Positions 1 through 7,790 of a DNA stretch of 64,000 bases are shown in pieces (positions within the stretch are counted from its first letter, which is position 1; each line of letters opens with the position of its first letter). Both the position numbers and the translations under genes were made by a program. The notes under the pieces are model-generated. The model saw only the letters and a list, made by a program, of their open reading frames with translations. It did no database searches and had not been told where the DNA came from. The stretch comes from Streptomyces roseolilacinus (lineage in GTDB: Bacteria; Actinomycetota; Actinomycetes; Streptomycetales; Streptomycetaceae), in the NCBI RefSeq assembly GCF_014649335.1, contig NZ_BMSV01000001.1, forward strand, positions 62,001 to 126,000. Direction: 5' to 3'.

Positions 1-203
1 GTCGGGTACAGGCCGCGGGTGAAGGGGTACTCACCGGGCCAGCCGATCCGCTCGAAGCCGTCGTAGGTGTCGCCGGGCCGCGGCCCGTAGACGGGCTCCA
101 CGGGGTCACCGGAGAGCGTGGTGAAGTCGGCGTCGCGCTTCCTGGCGGCGTCGTAACGGGCCTGCCAGCGTCGGCGGCCTTCCTCGATGGCGTCAGCGTC
201 CAT
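1..203 (-). CDS. icmA: Isobutyryl-/methylmalonyl-CoA mutase large subunit (N-terminal part only)
   Basis: Only the first 67 codons are inside the window; the gene continues beyond position 1. The visible protein starts MDADAIEEGRRR and carries the N-terminal signature of the adenosylcobalamin-dependent mutase family, including YPFTRGLYPT, the segment that opens the substrate channel in methylmalonyl-CoA mutases. The wording of this N-terminus matches the Streptomyces IcmA type (isobutyryl-CoA to n-butyryl-CoA isomerisation, feeding polyketide precursors and branched-chain catabolism). The small B12-binding subunit would lie elsewhere. The ATG at 203 has GAGG a few bases upstream, and a perfect palindrome ends only 7 bases before it, suggesting tight repression. 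The cobalamin chaperone MeaB and a cobalamin adenosyltransferase are encoded later in this window. IcmA versus methylmalonyl-CoA mutase cannot be settled from this fragment. Confidence 0.82.
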   Translation of the reverse strand, partial: MDADAIEEGRRRWQARYDAARKRDADFTTLSGDPVEPVYGPRPGDTYDGFERIGWPGEYPFTRGLYP

Positions 204-210
204 ACCTCGA

Positions 211-234
211 ATTTACTAGGACGTCCTAGTAAAT
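211..234. promoter_or_regulatory. Perfect 24-bp palindrome, probable operator of the mutase gene
   Basis: The left half ATTTACTAGGAC is followed with no spacer by its exact reverse complement GTCCTAGTAAAT. It is the most AT-rich stretch in the neighbourhood and lies between the mutase start codon (203) and the 3' end of the DUF3817 gene (288). A symmetric site so close to the start would block RNA polymerase or an extremely short-leader transcript. The symmetry suits a TetR- or MarR-type dimer. The MarR gene at 665-1174 is a nearby candidate, but nothing in the sequence proves that pairing. Confidence 0.7.
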
Positions 235-287
235 GTCGATGGCTGACCGCCGGGCGCACGCCGCGCCCGGCGGTCGGGGACGTGCGG

Positions 288-620
288 TCACACCTTGGCG
301 GCGACCGGCGCGGAGCCGGCGATCAGCGGCTGGACCTCACGGACGACCTTGCGCTCGACGAAGAAGGCGGCGGTCGGGATGGTGCCGGAGAGCAGGATCC
401 ACAGGAGCTTGCCGAACGGCCAGCGGGCCTTGGAGCCCAGGTCGAAGGCGAAGATCAGGTAGATGATGTACAGCACGCCGTGGGTCTGGGACACCATGAA
501 GGTGACGTCCTCGCCCACGCCGAAGCCGTACTTGGCGACCATGCACGCACAGAGCACGAGGAGCATGACGGCCGTGACGTAGGCCATCACCCGGTAGCGG
601 GTCAGCACGCTGGATTTCAT
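288..620 (-). CDS. DUF3817 family small integral membrane protein
   Basis: A 110-residue protein with about three hydrophobic helices (residues roughly 10-30, 40-62 and 70-90) and a short basic/polar C-terminus. The pattern SQTHGVLYIIYLI followed by FERKV-like residues is typical of DUF3817, an actinobacterial membrane family with no known biochemical function. The ATG at 620 was chosen because the hydrophobic core begins directly after it; a GTG 15 bases further upstream is possible. It lies 44 bases downstream of the MarR gene on the same strand, so the two are probably co-transcribed. A second DUF3817 protein is encoded at 6655-6999. Confidence 0.75.
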   Translation of the reverse strand: MKSSVLTRYRVMAYVTAVMLLVLCACMVAKYGFGVGEDVTFMVSQTHGVLYIIYLIFAFDLGSKARWPFGKLLWILLSGTIPTAAFFVERKVVREVQPLIAGSAPVAAKV

Positions 621-664
621 GGCATCGAGCGTAACCACCCGATCCGGGCGATCTTCGCGCACCC

Positions 665-1174
665 CTACGTCTCGTCGAAGTCCCCCGCCGCCACCCGCAG
701 CGGCCGCAGCATCGCGAAGATCTCGGCGCACTCCTCCGCGTCGTACGCGCCGAGGCCGAAGTCCATCGCCATCAGGTCCGCCGTGGCCGCCTCGACCACC
801 TCGCGGCCCTTCCCGGTGATGGAGGCCAGCGTGCCGCGCCCGTCGTTCGGGTTGGGGCGCTTGGCCACCAGGCCGGAGCGGACCAGCCGGTCCACGGTGT
901 TCGTCACCGACGTGGGGTGCACCATCAGCCGCTCGCCGATCTTCGACATGGGCAGCTCCCCCTCCTTGGAGAAGGTGAGCAGCACCAGCGCCTCGTACCG
1001 CGCGAACGTCAGCCCGTACGGCTTGACCACGGCGTCGACCTCGGCCAGCAGGATCTGGTGCGCGCGCATGATCGAGGTGATCGCGGCCATCGAGGGGACC
1101 GGGCCCCAGCGCTGCCGCCAGAGTTCGCCGGCACGGGCGATGGGGTCGAAGGGGAGACTGAGCGGCTTCGGCAC
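665..1174 (-). CDS. MarR-family transcriptional regulator
   Basis: A 169-residue protein with the MarR winged-helix fold. An N-terminal dimerisation helix precedes YGLTFARYEALVLL; the recognition helix is around MVHPTSVTNTVDRLVRSGLV; the wing carries RPNPNDGRGTLASIT, the usual D-x-R-G wing motif. The GTG start at 1174 is preceded by AAGG at a suitable distance; an ATG five bases upstream is out of frame. The gene lies upstream of a DUF3817 gene and the mutase gene on the same strand and diverges from the GH6 gene. It may sense an acyl-CoA or aromatic ligand and regulate itself and the mutase, but the ligand and operator are unknown. Confidence 0.85.
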   Translation of the reverse strand: MPKPLSLPFDPIARAGELWRQRWGPVPSMAAITSIMRAHQILLAEVDAVVKPYGLTFARYEALVLLTFSKEGELPMSKIGERLMVHPTSVTNTVDRLVRSGLVAKRPNPNDGRGTLASITGKGREVVEAATADLMAMDFGLGAYDAEECAEIFAMLRPLRVAAGDFDET

Positions 1175-1341
1175 GCCATGACCTTACCGAGTGGTCACAT
1201 GGCGGTCAGCCCGATCTCACACTTCGGGCGCCGGGCCGCTCCGGCACCCCTCCAGGCGTCACTCCCGGTGTCGCACGGCGACTGCGCGTGACCACCGTGT
1301 CACGATGGCCGGGTCTGCCCGCAGCGATCCGAGGGATCTTG

Positions 1342-2388
1342 ATGTCCGGCAACCGACCGTCGTCCCGCGCCCTGCTCACCCTGACGCTCACCGCCCTCCT
1401 CGTCGCCTCCGGCTGCTCCTCCGGCCCCGGCCGGGGCGACGGCACCGCCGGGGAGCCGCCCTCCCCCGCGCCGGCCAGGCGGGGCGAGGCCGCCGCCCCC
1501 TCCTCCGGCTCCCCGTTCTGGGTCGACCCGGACAGCGCGGCGGCGCGGCAGGTGAGGGAGTACGAGGCGGCCGGCCGCACCGAGGAGGCGCGGCTCCTGC
1601 GGCGGATCTCCGAACGCCCCGCCGCGATCTGGCCGTCCGGCGACGACCCCGCGCGGGACGTGGCGCGGGCGGTGCGCGGCGCGACCGGCGAGGGGCGGAC
1701 GGTCGTCCTCGCCGCGTACAACGTCCCGCACCGCGACTGCGGCCGGTACTCGGCGGGCGGCGCCCCGGACGGGGAGGCGTACGGGCGGTGGGTCGACGCG
1801 TTCGCGGACGCCATCGGCGACGCCCCGGCCATCGTCGTCCTGGAACCGGACGCCGTGGCGCACGTGGTGGACGGCTGCACGACCGGGGCGGGCGCACAGG
1901 AGCGCTACCGGCTGCTGTCCCGGGCCGTGGACCGGCTGAAGCGGCAGCCGAACACCAGGGTGTACCTGGACGCGGGCAACCCGGCGTGGATGAGGGACCC
2001 GGGCCGGCTGGTGGAACCGCTGCGGCGCGCCGGCGTCGAACGGGCGGACGGCTTCGCGCTGAACGTGGCGAACTTCGAGACGGACGAGGTGGTCCGGGCG
2101 TTCGGGACGGAGCTGTCGGGGCTGCTGGGCGGGGCCCACTTCACCGTGGACACCAGCCGCAACGGCGCGGGACCGCTGCCCGGCGGCGGCGAGGAGGCGT
2201 GGTGCAACCCGCCGGGCCGGGCGCTGGGCACGCCGCCCACCCTGCGGACCGGCGACCGGCTGGTCGACGCGTACCTGTGGGTGAAGCGGCCCGGCGAGTC
2301 GGACGGCACCTGCCGGGGCGGGCCGGCGGCGGGCACCTGGTGGCCGGAGTACGCCCTGGGCCTGGCGCGCCGGGCGCCCGCCGCCTAG
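1342..2388 (+). CDS. cslZ: Glycoside hydrolase family 6 endoglucanase, lipoprotein (CslZ-like)
   Basis: A 348-residue secreted beta-1,4-glucanase. The signal peptide ends in a lipobox (LVASGC, Cys25), so the enzyme is probably a membrane-anchored lipoprotein. The GH6 domain covers about residues 57-345. HRDCG supplies the general acid (Asp132) and VLEPDAVAH the second conserved aspartate (Asp170). LNVANF, DTSRNG and LWVKRPGESDG are further family motifs. The ATG at 1342 follows GAGGGAT; in-frame codons upstream only add a non-signal extension. It converges on glxA-cslA, and in Streptomyces a GH6 enzyme is part of the CslA/GlxA system that makes and trims a cellulose-like glycan at hyphal tips. 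The gene symbol rests on that context. Confidence 0.85.
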   Translation: MSGNRPSSRALLTLTLTALLVASGCSSGPGRGDGTAGEPPSPAPARRGEAAAPSSGSPFWVDPDSAAARQVREYEAAGRTEEARLLRRISERPAAIWPSGDDPARDVARAVRGATGEGRTVVLAAYNVPHRDCGRYSAGGAPDGEAYGRWVDAFADAIGDAPAIVVLEPDAVAHVVDGCTTGAGAQERYRLLSRAVDRLKRQPNTRVYLDAGNPAWMRDPGRLVEPLRRAGVERADGFALNVANFETDEVVRAFGTELSGLLGGAHFTVDTSRNGAGPLPGGGEEAWCNPPGRALGTPPTLRTGDRLVDAYLWVKRPGESDGTCRGGPAAGTWWPEYALGLARRAPAA

Positions 2389-2440
2389 GCCGTGCCTTCG
2401 AAGTCCCGTCCGCCGGACGATGCCGCTTCGAGGACCCTCC

Positions 2441-4417
2441 CTAGCCGCGCGGCTCCCGGAGGTCGACCCTGATCCACTTGGCGACGGACGGGCGGCCCTC
2501 GGCGTCGAGGGCGAACAGCATGTACCAGCCCGGCGGCACCAGGGTCGGGTCGAGCGGCGCCTCGACGGTGACGGAGTCCTCGGTCCGCGTGATCCCCAGT
2601 TCGACGGAGCGCTGCTCCACGTCCGTGGTGTGGGTGACGGCGCTCGGCCGCATCAGCCGGGCCTTGGTGATGCGGCCGGCGTCCTTCGTCGCGAAGGTGG
2701 CGCGGCCGTCGCGGTCGAACGCGCTCGGCCCGTCGCCGAGGACCGGGCGGCGGCGGGGGGCGTCGCCCTGGAGGTAGGGCGGGGTGAAGACCTCCACGCG
2801 CTGCTCGAACGTGCCGATCCTGGTGTTGTCCTTGTCGCCGAACAGCGGGTCGGAGCCGAAGGTGGCCACGCGGCCGTCCGGCAGCAGCAGGGCCTCGGAG
2901 TGGTAGTTGCGGCCGACGGTCGGCTCGGCGGCCGGGCGGAAGCCGTTGGTGCGCGGCTCGTAGAACTGCGCCTTGAGGATGTCGCTGGCGCCGCGGCCCC
3001 GGTAGTCGCGGGAGCCGCCGGTGGTGAAGACGGTGTCGTCGGGCAGCAGGACGCTGCTGAGGTAGCGGGTGCCCTCGGGGAGGGTGGGCCCGGCCCGGAA
3101 GACGGGGCTCTGCTCCTTGAGGTCGATGACGGCCGTGCGGGGCGTCGACAGGGCCGACTCGCCGACCCCGCCGCCGCCGAGGACCATCAGCTTCTGCTCC
3201 TGGACGGGCGGGAGGATGAGGGAGGCGGAGGTCTCCAGCTGGTCGGGGTCGTCGATGCCGCGGATCTCCTGGAAGACGTTCCTCCTCAGGTCCCACAGGC
3301 CGGGGACGCGGCCCTTGTCGGCCGGGCCGTAGCCGGCGTTGGAGCCGGTGTAGAAGAGCTTGCCGCCCTGGGTGAGGAAGAGGGCGGGGTAGGTGGGGAA
3401 GTAGCGGAAGGGGCCCCGGGTCCACTTCTTGGTCCTCGGGTCGTAGATCTCGTTGTCGCCGGGGACGACGTCGCCCACCTCGTCGAGGCCGGAGACGGCG
3501 AGGACCCTGCCGTCCTGGAGGGTGACGAGGGTGGGGTACCAGCGGGCGTCCTTCATCGGGGCGACGGGCACGTACCGCTCGGCGACCGGGTCGAACTCGT
3601 AGGCCGACTTGATGCCCTGGAAGTCCTGCTTGTTGGTGGTGAGCTTCTGGGCGATGCCGTAGACGTTCCGCGCGTCCTCGCCCTTGAGCCCGCGGATCGT
3701 GTACTGGGCGGCCTGGGTGGTGAGCCCCTGCGGGCCCTCCTTCCTGGCCTCGACGAAGACCCGGGCCTCGGCGGCGGTGACCCGGGTCTCCCAGGGCTTC
3801 ATCCGGCCGGTCGCGGAGTACGAGACCTTGAACTCGCGCTTCGCCCGGGGGACCGTCACGTCCTGGGTGGAGACGTACTCGACGCCGCCCGGGGAGCGGA
3901 AGACGGTGCCCTTCCTGAGGGTGACCGCCTTGTCGGGGCTCTCGTTCTTGACGCGCATGGCGCCGCCGGCGCGCTTCACCTCGCCGTCGAGGACCTCGTA
4001 GCGGGCCGTGCCGCCGGCGACGAGGAGGCGGCCGTCGGGGAGCTGGCTGTGGCCGGCGCAGAAGAAGTCCTCGGGGGTGTCGACGGCCTGGAAGGTGTGG
4101 GCGGCGGGGTCCCAGAGGATGGTCTTGAAGGTGCCGGCGTCGAAGCTCTTCTGGTTGTTGCCCGACCCGGCGATGAGGAGGACCTTGCCGGTGCGCAGCA
4201 GGGCGGCGTGGATGGCGTTGAGGCGGTGCTCGCCGGGGACGTGGACCTGCTCCCAGGAGCCGTACCGCGCCTTGTAGCCGGGCTGGGAGATCTTGTAGGC
4301 GTGGTACTTCTCCTCGGCGAAGGAGAGCGCGGCCGGGGCGTTGAGGCCGGCGAGGACGACGAAGGCGCCGCCGCCGAGCAGGGTCTTCTTGAACTTCCTG
4401 GACGGCCGGTAGGCCAT
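2441..4417 (-). CDS. glxA: GlxA, mononuclear copper-radical oxidase (galactose oxidase fold)
   Basis: A 658-residue enzyme of the galactose oxidase/glyoxal oxidase family that oxidises the glycan made by CslA and is needed for its deposition at hyphal tips. An N-terminal hydrophobic anchor (about residues 11-32) is followed by a Kelch-type propeller and a C-terminal beta domain. Cys120 in DFFCAGHS is the expected cross-link partner of the active-site tyrosine. YP in FPTYPALF (about 343), YHSEALLL (Tyr505/His506) and His597 in TAVTHTTD fit the copper-ligand motifs. The ATG at 4417 lies 3 bases after the cslA stop, with GGAGGGAA overlapping the cslA end, so the two are translationally coupled. 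Length fits known Streptomyces GlxA. Confidence 0.93.
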   Translation of the reverse strand: MAYRPSRKFKKTLLGGGAFVVLAGLNAPAALSFAEEKYHAYKISQPGYKARYGSWEQVHVPGEHRLNAIHAALLRTGKVLLIAGSGNNQKSFDAGTFKTILWDPAAHTFQAVDTPEDFFCAGHSQLPDGRLLVAGGTARYEVLDGEVKRAGGAMRVKNESPDKAVTLRKGTVFRSPGGVEYVSTQDVTVPRAKREFKVSYSATGRMKPWETRVTAAEARVFVEARKEGPQGLTTQAAQYTIRGLKGEDARNVYGIAQKLTTNKQDFQGIKSAYEFDPVAERYVPVAPMKDARWYPTLVTLQDGRVLAVSGLDEVGDVVPGDNEIYDPRTKKWTRGPFRYFPTYPALFLTQGGKLFYTGSNAGYGPADKGRVPGLWDLRRNVFQEIRGIDDPDQLETSASLILPPVQEQKLMVLGGGGVGESALSTPRTAVIDLKEQSPVFRAGPTLPEGTRYLSSVLLPDDTVFTTGGSRDYRGRGASDILKAQFYEPRTNGFRPAAEPTVGRNYHSEALLLPDGRVATFGSDPLFGDKDNTRIGTFEQRVEVFTPPYLQGDAPRRRPVLGDGPSAFDRDGRATFATKDAGRITKARLMRPSAVTHTTDVEQRSVELGITRTEDSVTVEAPLDPTLVPPGWYMLFALDAEGRPSVAKWIRVDLREPRG

Positions 4418-4420
4418 GGC

Positions 4421-6217
4421 TCAGTTCCCTCCGGAGGTGGTGGCGAGTGCGGCCTCGGGTTCCTCGCCGCGCGCGGCCCGCCGGGCGGTGACGCGGCGCT
4501 CCCGGACGGTGGACCGGGCCCAGACGGCGACGGGCGCGAGGGAGACGGCCAGGGCGAGGACCGCCCAGGTGCGCATGGCCGCGTGGGTGTGGCCGAAGTG
4601 GACGGACGCGAGGAGCGCGGAGGCGAGGACGGCGGCCCAGCCCAGGTGGATGCGGAAGGTGGCCAGCCGGTCGGGGCTGGCCTCGCCGCCCTTGGGGGTG
4701 ACCACGAACCGGCCGCTGGTGCGCAGGACGGCGGAGGTGAGGGACGCGAGGTAGACGGGCGCGCAGAGGGCGGACATGGCCATGCCGGCGAGGCCGCCGG
4801 AGCCCTCGGGTTCGTGGGGGGAGACGTTGTGGCGGCGGTTCCACAGGTAGAGGCCGATCTGGAGGGCGGCGGCGTCGCTGTAGAGCATCAGCCAGACGGA
4901 GGAGGAGACCTGGGTGCCGGAGGCCCCGAACCACAGGTGGAGGGTGCAGCTGAGGACGCCGAGGAACCAGTTGACGGCGGTCATCGGGTAGTAGGCGAGC
5001 ATCAGGGTGTAGTTGAGGAGGCGCCCCGGCGGGGTGCGCAGGGGCGCCTTCCAGTACTGCTTGAGCAGCGTCTCGTAGGTGCCGCGGGACCAGCGGATCT
5101 GCTGGGTGAAGAAGTCGGTCCAGGAGGCGGGGCCCTCGCCCACGGCGAGCACGTCGGGCGTGTAGACCGACCGCCAGTACCGGCCGGTCGCGGGGTTCCT
5201 GCGGCGGTGCAGCTCGAAGCCGGTGGCCATGTCCTCCGTGACGGAGTCGTACAGGCCGCCGACCTGGAGGACGGCGCTCACCCGCACGGCGTTGTTGGTG
5301 CCGACGAACATGGGGGCGCGGTAGCGGTTGCCGGCGCGCTGGATGAGGGCGTGGAAGAGGAACTGCTGGGACTCGGCGGCCTTGGTGACGGCGGAGTCGT
5401 AGTTGCCGTACACCTGCGGGCCGACGACGAAGGCGACGTCGGGGTCGCGGAAGTAGCCGAGCATCCGCTCCAGGAAGTTCGGCAGCGGCACGTGGTCGGT
5501 GTCGACGGACGCGAAGAAGTCGTACGCGTCGCCGTGCAGGGCGATCCACGCGTTGTAGTTGCCGTGCTTGGTCCTCGCCTTGTGGACGCCCGAGCGGCGG
5601 TTCCACTCGGGGACGCCCTTGCGGGTGAAGTGGCGGACGCCGAGTTCGGCGCACAGGGCCCTGGCCTGCTCGTCGTCGCCCTCGTCGAGCAGCCAGACGT
5701 CCAGGACGCCCTGGTGGCGGACCCGGACGGCGCCCTCCAGGGTGGCCCGCACCATGGGGAGCGGTTCCTTGCCGGGGACGTGGGTGGTCAGGAAGGCCAC
5801 GCGGGTGCCCGGCTCGGGCAGGACGGGGACCGGGTCGCGGGCGACGAGGGTGGCGTGCGCGATCGAGACGACGTTGACCAGCATGAACAGGCAGATCAGC
5901 CCGATCGACGCGAGCATCACCGCGTCGAGCGCGACCAGCCACCGGTCGCCGCCCTCCCGGCGGGTCCGGTGGGTGGGCCAGACCAGGTAGGCGAGGAGGA
6001 CCGCGGAGAGCACCGGTGCGAGGACCATGAGCAGCACGGCTCGTATTCGGCGCGGCTCGCGGCTGAGCAGGCTGCGGTACTCGACGGTGTGGGCCGCCGG
6101 GCCGGGGTCCGTCAGCGGACCGGCGAGACGGCTGTACGCGTCGTAGTCGTACCCGCCGCCGGCGCCCGCCCCGGTGCCGTCGCTGTCGCTGGTGTCGTTG
6201 CCCTCCGACCTCAGCAC
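4421..6217 (-). CDS. cslA: CslA, cellulose-synthase-like family 2 glycosyltransferase
   Basis: A 598-residue processive membrane glycosyltransferase that polymerises a beta-glucan (probably cellulose-like) at growing hyphal tips. An acidic, glycine-rich N-terminus is followed by two membrane helices (about 59-80 and 95-115). The cytoplasmic GT2 domain contains LLDEGDDEQ, SVDTDHVPLPN (metal-binding DxD), TEDMATG (catalytic base) and QQIRWSRGT (QxxRW), then at least four more C-terminal membrane helices. The GTG at 6217 has GGAGG eight bases upstream. It forms an operon with glxA. CslA is reported to interact with the polarisome protein DivIVA, which links it to scy and filP in this window. The C-terminal tail is Arg/Ala rich. 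Confidence 0.93.
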   Translation of the reverse strand: MLRSEGNDTSDSDGTGAGAGGGYDYDAYSRLAGPLTDPGPAAHTVEYRSLLSREPRRIRAVLLMVLAPVLSAVLLAYLVWPTHRTRREGGDRWLVALDAVMLASIGLICLFMLVNVVSIAHATLVARDPVPVLPEPGTRVAFLTTHVPGKEPLPMVRATLEGAVRVRHQGVLDVWLLDEGDDEQARALCAELGVRHFTRKGVPEWNRRSGVHKARTKHGNYNAWIALHGDAYDFFASVDTDHVPLPNFLERMLGYFRDPDVAFVVGPQVYGNYDSAVTKAAESQQFLFHALIQRAGNRYRAPMFVGTNNAVRVSAVLQVGGLYDSVTEDMATGFELHRRRNPATGRYWRSVYTPDVLAVGEGPASWTDFFTQQIRWSRGTYETLLKQYWKAPLRTPPGRLLNYTLMLAYYPMTAVNWFLGVLSCTLHLWFGASGTQVSSSVWLMLYSDAAALQIGLYLWNRRHNVSPHEPEGSGGLAGMAMSALCAPVYLASLTSAVLRTSGRFVVTPKGGEASPDRLATFRIHLGWAAVLASALLASVHFGHTHAAMRTWAVLALAVSLAPVAVWARSTVRERRVTARRAARGEEPEAALATTSGGN

Positions 6218-6290
6218 GAGTGCCTCCAGCCTGTCGAGCGGGATCGCTTACCCCCACGAAAGGGGACAGGTGGGCACGTGTCGATCTGGA

Positions 6291-6329
6291 GGCCCCCGAC
6301 CGGGCGTACGGCTCGGCGGGTCGGGGGCC
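6291..6329 (-). terminator. GC-rich hairpin between the thiamine-binding-type gene and cslA
   Basis: Arms GGCCCCCGACC (6291-6301) and GGTCGGGGGCC (6319-6329) are perfectly complementary with a 17-base loop. A second GC-rich inverted repeat, GGGCGCC.../...GGCGCC, follows up to about 6363, directly beyond the stop of the upstream minus-strand gene at 6368. Most likely these end that transcript before the cslA promoter. Confidence 0.5.
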
Positions 6330-6367
6330 CCGGGGCGGGCGCCGCCCGGGGGCGGGCGGCGCCGGGG

Positions 6368-6658
6368 TCAGGCCAGGTGGCGTTCCACCGTGGCGACCTT
6401 GGCGGTGAGGCCGTCGGTCACCCCGGGGCGGATGTCGGCCTTCAGGACGAGGGAGACGCGCGGGGCGCGGGCCTCGACGGCCGCGACGGCGCGCCGGACG
6501 ACGTCCATGACCTCGTCCCACTCCCCCTCGACGGAGGTGAACATCGCGTCGGTGCGGTTCGGCAGCCCCGACTCGCGGACGACGCGCACGGCCTCGGCGA
6601 CGTACTCGCCGACCTCCTCGCCGACGCCCAGCGGCGTGACGGAGAACGCGACGATCAC
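6368..6658 (-). CDS. MTH1187/YkoF-like thiamine-binding family protein
   Basis: A 96-residue protein with the ferredoxin-like fold of the MTH1187 (PF01910, thiamine-binding protein) family. It begins [20 protein letters not shown] and has the conserved [24 protein letters not shown] centre and [12 protein letters not shown] near the C-terminus. Members bind thiamine or its hydroxymethylpyrimidine part, or serve as tetrameric small-molecule binders; the ligand here is not known. The GTG at 6658 overlaps the TGA of the upstream DUF3817 gene (GTGA), so it is translated as the second gene of that operon. An in-frame extension upstream to 6799 reads through the DUF3817 gene and is not credible. 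Confidence 0.8.
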   Translation of the reverse strand: MIVAFSVTPLGVGEEVGEYVAEAVRVVRESGLPNRTDAMFTSVEGEWDEVMDVVRRAVAAVEARAPRVSLVLKADIRPGVTDGLTAKVATVERHLA

Positions 6659-6999
6659 GCGTCCACCGTCCCCTCGCGCCGGGCGCGGGAGGCGATCACG
6701 GCGTCGTCGGCGGCGCGCTTCAGCCTCCGGTCGGCGTAGAAGCCGCCGAGCGGGACGACGGAGAGGACGAAGTACAGCACGCCGGTCTTCACGTCCCACT
6801 TGGCGTTCTTCCAGGCGTCCAGCCAGAAGACCACGTACAGCAGGAAGAGGAAGCCGTGGACGGCGCCCATGAGGGGGACGGCGTTGAACTCCGTCGTGCG
6901 CTTGAGGACCGAGCAGAGGAGCAGCACGAGGAAGGAGACCGCCTCGGGGCCGGAGACGAGCCGGAGGCGGTGGAGGGCGGATGCGGTCTTGATGTCCAC
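6655..6999 (-). CDS. DUF3817 family small integral membrane protein (second copy)
   Basis: A 114-residue protein with three predicted membrane helices: about residues 15-32 ([16 protein letters not shown]), 40-62 ([20 protein letters not shown]) and 70-90. It has the HGFLFLLYV and [11 protein letters not shown] motifs of DUF3817. It is clearly related to the protein at 288-620 (shared HGVLY/HGFLF core and basic tail), so the region holds two paralogues about 6 kb apart. The GTG at 6999 follows AGAAGG. It is first in a two-gene operon with the MTH1187-type gene. A promoter and a Rex-operator-like site lie immediately upstream, suggesting control by cellular NADH/NAD+. The molecular function of the family is unknown. 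Confidence 0.78.
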   Translation of the reverse strand: MDIKTASALHRLRLVSGPEAVSFLVLLLCSVLKRTTEFNAVPLMGAVHGFLFLLYVVFWLDAWKNAKWDVKTGVLYFVLSVVPLGGFYADRRLKRAADDAVIASRARREGTVDA

Positions 7000-7031
7000 G
7001 GGAACAGGCACCTTCTGCGCGGGGATCGATC

Positions 7032-7049
7032 TTGTGAACGATTGCACAA
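7032..7049. promoter_or_regulatory. Rex-operator-like site (TTGTG-N8-CACAA)
   Basis: The site TTGTGAACGATTGCACAA matches 15 of 18 positions of the Streptomyces Rex operator as I remember it (TTGTGAACGCGTTCACAA). It overlaps the -10 element of the putative minus-strand promoter for the DUF3817/MTH1187 operon, the placement expected for a repressor. It is also about 100 bases upstream of the divergent AIM24 genes. Rex is an NADH-sensing repressor of respiratory genes. Binding here is inference. Confidence 0.55.
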
Positions 7050-7069
7050 GCGTCCGTACATTCTGTCAG
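7041..7069 (-). promoter_or_regulatory. Candidate housekeeping promoter of the DUF3817/MTH1187 operon
   Basis: On the minus strand, CTGACA (7064-7069) and TGCAAT (7041-7046) are separated by 17 bases. They match the sigma-70-type -35 and -10 consensus at 5 of 6 and 4 of 6 positions. Transcription would start near 7034, giving a leader of about 35 bases before the GTG at 6999. The Rex-like site lies across the -10. Confidence 0.5.
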
Positions 7070-7151
7070 GTGGCCGCGCCGGGGCGTGCCCAGGGTCCGG
7101 ATCCCCCCGGCGGAGCTGTCCTCACCGCCGCCCGCCGGTTACCGTCGGCCC

Positions 7152-7790
7152 GTGGCAACCTTCCGACTCCAAGGCAGCAAGGTCCTGGCCGTCGACGTGA
7201 CCGGTGACGCGGTCAGGGCGAAGAACGGCTCGATGGTCGCGTACGAGGGCCGGATGGCCTTCAAGAAGATGAGCGGCGGCGGCGAGGGCCTCCGCGGCAT
7301 GGTCACCCGGCGGCTCACCGGCGAGCAGATGGAGGTCATGGAGGTGAGGGGGCAGGGCACCTGCTACTTCGCGGACCGGGCCTCCGACGTCACCGTGCTG
7401 GCGCTGCACGGCGACAAGCTGTGCGTCGAGGCGAGCAACCTGCTCTGCTCCGACGGCGGGCTGCGCACCGGGACGACGTTCACCGGGCTGCGCGGCGGCG
7501 CCGGCGGCACCGGGCTGTTCACCACCACGGTCGAGGGCTCCGGCCAGGTGGCGATCACGTCGGACGGGCCGGCCGTGGTGCTGCGCGTGACGCCGCGGTA
7601 CCCGCTGTCGGTGGACCCCGGGGCGTACGTGGCCCACCAGGGGGACCTCCGGCAGAGCTTCCAGTCCGGCGTGACGTTCCGCACGCTGCTGGGCGAGGGG
7701 GGCGGCGAGGCGTTCCAGATCCGGTTCGAGGGCGACGGGCTGGTGTACGTGCAGCCGAGCGAGCGCAACACCGTGGGAGGCGACGTCTGA
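7152..7790 (+). CDS. AIM24 family protein 1 of 3
   Basis: A 212-residue soluble beta-rich protein of the AIM24/TerD-fold-like family (PF01987). It starts MATFRLQGSKVLAVDV after a GTG at 7152. Short beta-strand repeats such as VEVRGQGTCYFADR, LCVEASNLLCSDG and GLFTTTVEGSGQVAI are typical, and the end EAFQIRFEGDGLVYVQPSE closes the family domain. Yeast Aim24 is a mitochondrial inner-membrane protein affecting respiratory complexes; bacterial members have no proven role. A TAnnnT element (TACCGT, 7140-7145) lies 6 bases before the GTG and there is no clear ribosome-binding site, so a leaderless transcript is possible. The stop overlaps the next start (TGATG). Confidence 0.8.
   Translation: MATFRLQGSKVLAVDVTGDAVRAKNGSMVAYEGRMAFKKMSGGGEGLRGMVTRRLTGEQMEVMEVRGQGTCYFADRASDVTVLALHGDKLCVEASNLLCSDGGLRTGTTFTGLRGGAGGTGLFTTTVEGSGQVAITSDGPAVVLRVTPRYPLSVDPGAYVAHQGDLRQSFQSGVTFRTLLGEGGGEAFQIRFEGDGLVYVQPSERNTVGGDV

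Noticed and set aside
2420..6739. Very long open frame on the plus strand opposite glxA and cslA
   Set aside because: Its Gly/Val/Glu/Arg-rich product has no domain and results from high third-position GC of the true genes; glxA and cslA have full family motifs, coupled starts and good ribosome-binding sites.
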